Assembly (NCBI RefSeq): GCF_022605725.1
Contig: NC_065562.1
Coordinates: forward strand, 3,162,001 to 3,226,000
Length of the DNA stretch: 64,000 nt
Direction of reading: 5' to 3'
Source: Anthonomus grandis grandis
Taxonomy: Eukaryota; Arthropoda; Insecta; Coleoptera; Curculionidae
Positions 57,297 to 64,000 of this stretch are shown one piece after another. Both the position numbers and the translations under genes were made by a program. How positions within the stretch are numbered: the first letter of the stretch is position 1; the number at the start of each line of letters is the position of its first letter. The notes under the pieces are model-generated. The model worked only from the letters and a program-made list of their open reading frames with translations. It was not told the origin of the DNA and ran no database searches.

Positions 57297-58403
57297 TACT
57301 AGTAGTAGTATTTAAAATCTCTTTTTTTTAAAGAATCTTTATGCCTAGTAGATTACTTCAAGCGCTACTGTATTAACTGCAGGAGACTATACACTATAAA
57401 ATGTTTCAGTTAAATAAAAATCGCTACATCTATTCGAAATAGATTGGGGAAATTATGGGAGATAAGGAAGTAAGCACAAAATAACTGTACGACCTTGTCA
57501 AAGTTTGGTTAATCACACCAAACGAAAAAATAAAGGAACACCGAACAGATCCAACAAACGAGTAACGATATAAAATTGGAAATAATTTAAGGAAGACTTG
57601 TCGATAGAACTGCAGAAAATCAGACAAGAAAACAAAAAATTAAAAAAAAATAGGCTACTTAGAGAGTAGCCTATAAAAAGCGGACAAGGTAAGGAAAAAA
57701 TATAACTGGGTGGTGTATGTATTTCATTCTAATGTGAGATTTTACTTGTGCATTACAAGTAATACAAAACATACAAAATAAATTCATTTTTACAGGATTT
57801 TAAAAATGATAAAATTCAAAATACTAAAATAAAAGATTTTGATGAATATCGTCGGCTAAATACGGTAAACTGCGAACTCCATTTTTACCACATATTATAA
57901 CTTAACGTGCATTTTCCATGTATTTTTGCTAGTTATTCAGTTCTTTTTTAATATTCTCAAAATTTACATTTATTAAATACCATCAGGAAAAATTACAAAA
58001 TTCTGAGCGACAAAATAGAAACAAAAAATAAAATTAAAAAAATTCCTTTGCAGAGATTAGGTAATACAAAACCCGCTTTGCGAACTCTTTTCGTGAGGGT
58101 AGAATTGATCAAAAAGAAACAATACTATCTACCTACCTAAGTTTTACGTGTTTTCATCTAATCAATGACTAAGACTAAGAGTAAAAGGCTCACAGCTTGT
58201 TTGGATAGATATTAAAAATATTGTTACAACACCAACATTTCAGCACTTGCTTAGGCTACCTTCAGGCCGAGCAACTTATTGTTGAGAAGTTACTGGCCCT
58301 GAAGATGTCACAAACTAATGCCGAAACGTTGGCGTTGTAACAATTTTTTAATATAACCGTCCCAAAAAAGCTGAGATTTACACTCTATTTTAATTTTATT
58401 AGG
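57297..58403. other. No gene; small hairpin at 57,649-57,675
   Basis: AGGCTACT and its inverse flank TAGAG near 57,650. A plus-strand stretch with IELQKIRQENKKLKK near 57,600 resembles a LINE ORF1 coiled coil, but it is too short to assign. Confidence 0.35.
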
Positions 58404-60470
58404 CATATCATCACGAACAAAGAAAATTATCCAGTTAGATGCTGATCAGACAGCTGCTGCGATGAAAAAATTCAACAAGGAAATTATTAATACAGTATCA
58501 ATACATCATTATGACTTAGTTGAAAATATTTTTATGGAAACCGTCGAAACTGCCCAAGCAGCTGACCTTTCTTTGTCTCTGCTAGAAAATTATGATTTTA
58601 TGACCGCGATGACGTACAGTGCTTTGGAAAATATGATGATCGAAGAAATGGTTGAAGGCATGAGTGTAGATGAAGCCCAAAATATAACCAAAACAGTGAA
58701 AAATAAAAGTGAAGATATTGTAGAGAAATAAAACGAAAAAATCACCGAAGAGAAGATCTAGATTTCTACAAATAGAAATAGTTTACAGGAAATAATAGAG
58801 CCGAAAAATAATAACTTAGATACCTCAAATAATAACCAAACTACGTCGTCACTTGAAATATCAACAAAATCAAGTGATCGCGACTACACCGCACCGCCCC
58901 GAAACTAGTACATTATCTATAGATAAGTACTGACAGCGATGAAATGCCTACAAAAAGCTATAAGCTAAAAAAAAGGTTTTAAGTTCAAAAAGCTGCATGG
59001 TACGGAGAAAAAAATAAAATTAGACGTGAAAGTTGGTCGAGCCAAAATTAATGGTAACTGGAATTACAATATTAAACGTCAACCAAAAGAGATAAAAGAG
59101 AGATGTGCATGCAAAACTAAAAAAAAATGGTGCGCTAACATGTGAATTAGTTTCGGATGAAAAACGGAAATAGATGTTTCATTACTTTTGGATCTTAAGC
59201 TGAGGCGAAAAAAAATTGTATGTAGACAACACCGTGATATCTTGTCCTGTTGCCAGGCCAAGGGACAGAAAAGATGCACAGACATCAAGAAGAAATCAAA
59301 CATTTATTTACTATCTAAAAATAAAGGAAGAAGAAATCACAGTTTGCAGAAAAATGTACCTGTTTACTTTGGGTTTGGGGCGCCTGAGTGTTCAGAAATG
59401 GAAGCAAAAACTTGGCAGTTTTGACAACTCCGTTGAAGATTTTAATTCGGAAAGAGCCATCAGGCCTTCTGCCTATAGAAAACAACAAAATGAAAAAAGA
59501 AACGGTTATAAAGGAATATGAAAACCTAACCCAGTTTCTTAATTCACTACCTACAATAAAGTCCCATTACTGTATATCATCTTTCTCTAAAAACTACCAT
59601 TCGAATTGAAGAATATGGTCACTGTTCAGGCCTAAAAAGGATGAACATGAAATCTGTGAAAAATTCAAAAATGGTTTCATAGGTACATAGAACAATATAA
59701 TGCTCATATCTTAAAAAAAAATGAGGCCAGAGCAGAAAAACAAAAGGGTGAAAAAAACGAGAAATATGTATTTAGTGTTGATCTTCAAGCTGTAATGTCT
59801 CCTAAATCTAATATTTGCTTTAACTTTGTCTTATATTACAAGACAAAGTTATGCGTTCACAACCTTTGCTTTTATGATCTGCTCAACAAAGACGGGTATT
59901 TTTTTATGGCACGAGGGCGAGGGTAATGAAACGCAGAAGAATTCTCCTCATGTTCCTACTCGTTTTTGGAAACAAAAGTCATTGCAACAATGGGCAAAGC
60001 TGAAAGAAAGATAGTAATATGGAGTGATGGTTGTACATACCAGAACAAAAATGTGGCTTTGGCTAACGCAGCTTTAAATTTATGCAAAAAATATGATATT
60101 ACTCTTGAGCATAAATATTTACAGGTTGGGCATATCCAAATCCAAGTGGATTCCATGCATGCCACAACAAAACGTCGTGTAAAACCAGTCCTAATAAACG
60201 TCTCTTCAGATTATGCAATCACTGTAAAAAAAGCCAGGAAAAATCCTAAGCCCTATGATGTAATGTACTTAGATCACTCTTTCTTCCATTCATTCAAAAA
60301 GATGGAGGCTTTTAAAAGTATTCGATCAAGAGACCCAAAATTTTATTTGTTTTCAATTTTATTTGTAGGTAACTAATATTCGGGGCCTAAAGTACACACC
60401 AGAAGGAGACACCTATTATACACTTCGGTTTTCTCATGAATGGGCACTTCTTCCTCAAAGAAAATCTTAA
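58404..60470 (+). pseudogene. DUF7869-like transposase relic (second copy)
   Basis: After a possible acceptor at 58,403 the frame reads RTKKIIQLDADQTAAAM and stays open to 58,731. Later pieces, in several frames, are NWNYNIKRQPKEIKERCACK with CANM (zinc-ligand-like), EITVCRKMYLFTLGLG, KYVFSVDLQAVMSPKSNICF, LYYKTKLCVHNLC, KIVIWSDGCTYQNKNVALAN, EHKYLQVGHIQIQVDSMHAT and VMYLDHSFFHSF. The DLQ, SDxCxxQN and GHxxxxxD motifs give three conserved acids. The order matches the relic at 19,640. Terminal repeats were not identified. Confidence 0.68.
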
Positions 60471-61717
60471 GTTGACATTATTGCCTGGACAGAGCTAAAC
60501 CACTGCATAAAGATAAAATTCTAATATCCGCGCGAAAATATTCCGACCTTCAAGAAATCACGTGTACGATTCCGGCGGACTATCACCATTTTTATAATAA
60601 TTTGTCACACGTGTAAATTTGTAAATAAATATTTTAGTTTATTAGAGGATTTGGTCAGTTTAAATACACAAAAGAAAATCTACTAAAAATTAAAGTTGCT
60701 AATTCCCAAACTCGTTGTTTTTTATTCAAATGAAAAACTGCTAATTCCTTTTTTTGTCCATAAAATCTACTATACATATTTTTTTCAAATCTATTTCTTG
60801 TTAAATAATTGAAAAAATTAGCAAAAATATCCGTCTTTAATATATGCTTACCAATGTTTTAAAAACGTTTTTTGTTTCTTCTGTAAACATCACAAAATAG
60901 AGTTAGCTATTTAACGTATTTAGTCAACGATATAATATTTATTCAACTTTTTTTTTTTTTTATAAAAGATAAAAACACGAAATCTACAGCATCACAAATT
61001 ATTGTGATGTTAAATTATTTGTGATGCTGTAGATTTCGTGTTTTATCTTTTATAAAAGTGTATGACCAGCATCTTTGGGATAATGGATGAATTTTTCGAG
61101 TTTTATTCAACTAGTTAATTTAGAATATTCCACACGAACATTTTACTGAATTTCAAATTTATTTAGCAGCCTCAAAAACAAAATTTCAAATTATTGTATT
61201 GACTGAGACATTCTTGCGTCCTGATGTAACACTTTTGAGTATTCCAGGATATAGGCATATCTATGATGAAAGTAAACTTTGAGCAATGTTAAAAAAAGTT
61301 TTAAGTAAGCAAAAAAAAATAGGGGATGGTTTTCTCAGAAATCAGGTCTTTATATGAGTATCTCTAAAATAGATCAAGTTATGGTATACATTTATTATGT
61401 GATGACAAAAGTAATCTTGTCGCTTTTCGAATCAATTTGCTACTTTTAATTGACTCTTATTTATTCACATATTATACCAAAATAAAAAAAAATTGGCGCA
61501 GAAATGGGTTGGGTGAAATAAATTTGGTTCTAACAGTGTATTTAAATAGCAATGTCATATACAGGGTGTTGCACCGCCAGGCGGGACCTAGGAAATCCCA
61601 AGTAATTTTTAATTGGGTCAAATATTGGCTCCCCTAATTATTTCAGAAAAAAAGTTATTAGAATAATTTAAAGAGCACCAAAATCTGCAACCAACAAAAA
61701 AAACCTTGAAAAAACCT
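60471..61717. other. No gene; large hairpin and a mariner-type terminus
   Basis: Contains the hairpin at 60,959-61,057. TATACAGGGTGTTGCACCGC at about 61,558 is a solo Tc1/mariner-like end. Confidence 0.4.
60959..61057. repeat. 41-bp near-perfect hairpin, 17-nt spacer
   Basis: The arm TTTATAAAAGATAAAAACAC and the following 21 bases (60,959-60,999) return as the reverse complement at 61,017-61,057, with a single A more in one run. The spacer itself contains ATTGTGAT, which repeats part of the arm. Confidence 0.9.
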
Positions 61718-63190
61718 CTAATTGAATCGTTTATTGTTGAAAGGAGGCAAGTTACATTTTATAAAGTTTGAGAAAAATGCAAAAAACTATTCTAAGCTAT
61801 ACTGAATTATTTTTGATTGTTTTTTTTAGTAAAACTAATCAAGTAATGATAAGTAGATATATTAGTGTAAAACAAGGTATTTTTTTCTTTTTGTTTTTAA
61901 ATAATTTTTATTTTTGTACATGTCACTTAGCCCCTTTCAACAACTTATAGAAAAATAAAACTTTTTTTTTCAAGAAATTATGTTTATTTAGAATAAAACT
62001 CAAGACAAATTATGTTTATTTTTTAATTGGCCAGTTAACAATCTCGTTATAAAATGGTTTATGGTTTTCTGGAAAATATTTTAAAACCAACTTGATATGG
62101 TTTATCTTGGTTTCTTTAACTGGAATCTTGCTCGGATATGCCTTATTTGACGGCCATGTTACGATGAAGGGCTGTTAATAAAGGGGGAAGCACTAAGATA
62201 TCCAGGTTTAGAGGCATCATGCTTAAAGTGATGAAAGAGTGAAACTGAAAAATTTTGTTTTTCGTTCCGTGTTATGACTCTTTTGCTTGTCTCTAGAGAA
62301 ACAAAGTTCTATAATTTCATCCACCAGTTCTTAAAATCCAAAATGTCATTGTTATCTATTTCCACTACACTGAATTTCCTACTCGCACTTGACATAATTA
62401 TCAATTGAGTAAACAATCTCTATTGCACGGCAAAAATGAGTGCCCTCTAATCGGATAGATCTGTTCTACTTTTTAAAATCTTGCTTCTACCAATGTCAAA
62501 CACATTCTGATGACTGTATTGTTTTTATTTTGCCCAGGGCAATTGTCACAAAATAAAAGCAGTTCCTCCACACTATCTGGAACATAGTTTTTTATGTAAT
62601 GCAGCAAAAAAGAACATACCTCGTTCGGGCCCTTACTGCCTTTGACTTCGTGGTATATGTAAAAGAAACTTTCACCGGTCTTAAAGTTGTGAATATTAAA
62701 CACGTTTACAGGCAACTGTGTCAAATCCTAATTCAAATTTTCTTTTACGCGACTCTTTTTCCTCTGTAACTAACATACGAAATACCTTTTAATCTGCTCT
62801 GCTTTATAACATTTCGGATGTATGCGTCGTCATGTCTCACATTTCTCTTCCTTGTTTTAACTTCGGTTTGTTCATTATTCGAACGCTCTGCCATTTTTAA
62901 GTCTTAAAAACAACAACAGGTCTTATCACGACAAAGTAAACAATGTAAATGGCAGCCTCGATTACGGAGCTGCCATTTGAACCATGTTGAAAGGTGGCAA
63001 GCGAAGTCGCTTACCTCCTTTCTACACTAAATGCAATTTCGAAGCATAAAGTATATCCATACAATGCATCAGCGCTTGCCTATTTTCAACATCAAATGAC
63101 GCGAATATAGAAAGAGAGAAGGATTTTCACAATAACTCAAAACAGTAGAAAATGGCGCTTAACCCCTTTCAACAATAAACGATTCAATTA
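61718..63190 (-). mobile_element. DUF7869-like transposon, internally deleted
   Basis: AATTGAATCGTTTATTGTTG plus AAAGG at 61,720-61,743 is inverted at 63,164-63,190. Between them lies a minus-strand transposase relic. The exact ends and target duplication are uncertain, because further CCTCCTTTC/CCCCTTTCAAC motifs occur at 61,930 and 63,010. Confidence 0.5.
62465..62894 (-). pseudogene. DUF7869-like transposase relic (third copy)
   Basis: The start is at 62,894: MAERSNNEQTEVKTRKRNVR, then YIRNVIKQSRLKGISYVS, the basic N-terminal region of this family. A frameshift and large deletion join it to NVFNIHNFKTGESFFYIYHE, GPNEVCSFLLHYIKNY and LLLFCDNCPGQNKNNTVIRM, which carries the CDNCPGQNKN motif equivalent to SDxCxxQN in the other two copies. 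The DLQ segment and the C-terminus are missing. Confidence 0.65.
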
Positions 63191-63570
63191 TTTTTTGTTT
63201 GTCCGTTTAGGAGAAACAATCAAAAATTTCGTATTCACAGGTATGCCAATCAAAATTTATTACCTTGACTGGTGATGAACATCAAATTATTTGTCATGAT
63301 AAGTTCACTACATTAAAAAACGCAGCCATGAGTTACACTAGAAAAAGTACTAATGGTTAAATGGTTTTACCCTTACTAGTTATGTATCCCCATTCTACTT
63401 ATTATGCATTTATTTAGCTTAGCTAGCATTAGTATTTTTCTATTGTTTATTCCCTATTATAAATAGATGTAAATTAAGATTAGAGTTAGTTCTTTCTGTA
63501 AAGTTGATTGTTAAACTACTTAATAAAATCATTTTTAAAAAAAGAGTTTTCGTCTTATCGACCACGAAAT

Positions 63571-63588
63571 TGGCGCAGTCGGTAGGAT
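63571..63588 (+). promoter_or_regulatory. tRNA-Ser-type primer-binding site
   Basis: TGGCGCAGTCGGTAGGAT directly follows an LTR-like end (CACGAAAT). It is complementary to a tRNA-Ser 3' end including CCA, as used by 17.6/297-type gypsy elements. Confidence 0.7.
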
Positions 63589-63731
63589 AGGCTAAAAAAG
63601 TTCTTGTCGAAAGTAGGAAAATACAAAAGTATACCGAAAAAGTCGTCCGATCGTTTGTTTTAACAATTAAAAGCAAGCCTATCGAATCAACGAGGTATCC
63701 ATAAGACGAGTCAACTAAGAATTAACTCACG

Positions 63732-63863
63732 ACTAGGGGACCGTGAACAGCATCGTCCAGAGCCCTATTAGTACGGACAACGGGACTACATCGCCTAGAG
63801 TCCATAGCTTAAGAACTGACCAGGGGACCGTGAACAGAATCGTCCAGAGCCCTATTGGCACGG
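63732..63863 (+). repeat. Two 45-bp direct repeats, period 87 bp
   Basis: GGGGACCGTGAACAG, one variable base, ATCGTCCAGAGCCCTATT at 63,736 and again at 63,823, in the leader of the LTR element. Confidence 0.85.
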
Positions 63864-64000
63864 AAGGAGGACAAAAATCGCCAAATTCAATAATTAAGTA
63901 TCCATGTTAAAAACACTGTTACTTTCATTGTAAGTAATCCTTTATTTTTATCAAATATCCTTATTTATTGATTTATTGATATAATATATTTGAATTTTAT

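Larger units (their letters stand above)
63330..64000 (+). mobile_element. 5' end of a gypsy-type LTR retrotransposon, runs off the window
   Basis: About 240 bp of LTR-like sequence, starting near AGTTACACTAG, with an AATAAA at about 63,522, lead into a primer-binding site at 63,571. The internal sequence continues to the window end. No gag frame is open yet. The LTR start is approximate. Confidence 0.6.

Noticed and set aside
1..64000. CRISPR arrays, rRNA genes, bacterial operons
   Set aside because: No regularly spaced repeats, no rRNA-like conserved blocks, and gene structure is spliced eukaryotic.

Overview
The window looks like AT-rich animal nuclear DNA, most likely from an insect. The evidence is spliced GT-AG exons of a metazoan gene, a tRNA-derived SINE, and a dense mix of insect-type transposons (DD41D mariner, piggyBac, P/THAP9-like, hAT, Transib, Tigger, RTE and gypsy). 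A beetle is my guess from the transposon mix, but nothing in the window proves it.

The backbone is one host gene on the minus strand. Eight exons between 55,895 and 6,629 encode the middle to C-terminal part of a FANCI (Fanconi anemia group I) protein. All splice sites are GT-AG, all phases agree, and the joined exons give about 478 codons without a stop. Neither end of the gene is in the window. Introns reach 12.6 kb and are packed with transposons, so about 1.4 kb of coding sequence is spread over 49 kb.

Layout from left to right. 0.2-4.8 kb: a right-truncated mariner, then an RTE-like LINE split by a complete-ended Transib (RAG1-type) element with CACAGTG heptamers, nonamers and a 5-bp target duplication. 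5.5-5.9 kb: a MADF-domain remnant. 7.5-10.2 kb: a hAT (ZBED5/FAM200-like) with a perfect 8-bp duplication, nested in a small palindromic element. 10.5-11.5 kb: a foldback element, with a second copy at 46.7-47.9 kb. 16.1-18.0 kb: a mariner with long inverted repeats and a deleted second catalytic Asp. 18.6-22.4 kb: a transposon of the DUF7869-like family with definable ends, inserted in a mariner terminal repeat. 24.2-28.5 kb: a P/THAP9-like element with an intact-looking THAP domain. 29.5-31.7 kb: a nearly intact piggyBac. 34.4-36.3 kb: a nearly intact DD41D mariner. 37.6-40.0 kb: a second hAT with a perfect 8-bp duplication, carrying an inverted chimeric mariner. 40.6-45.8 kb: decayed LINE (RNase H), gypsy and Tc1 fragments. 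48.0-50.6 kb: a mariner whose right inverted repeat carries a SINE. 52.0-55.4 kb: a Tigger inside a DD41D deletion derivative. 56.5-57.3 kb: a 44-nt hairpin and a 738-bp element sharing one target sequence. 58.4-63.2 kb: two more DUF7869-like transposase relics. The right edge is the 5' LTR and primer-binding site of a gypsy-type retrotransposon.

The most interesting observation is the Transib. Its two ends have heptamer-spacer-nonamer signals with spacers of 13 and 23 bp, which resembles the 12/23 arrangement of V(D)J recombination signals. The second is the DUF7869-like transposon family, present three times, for which one copy shows terminal repeats and a candidate 4-bp duplication. Several near-perfect short-loop hairpins, one of them inside a transposase frame, suggest recurrent snap-back repair. 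No rRNA, CRISPR or bacterial feature was seen.
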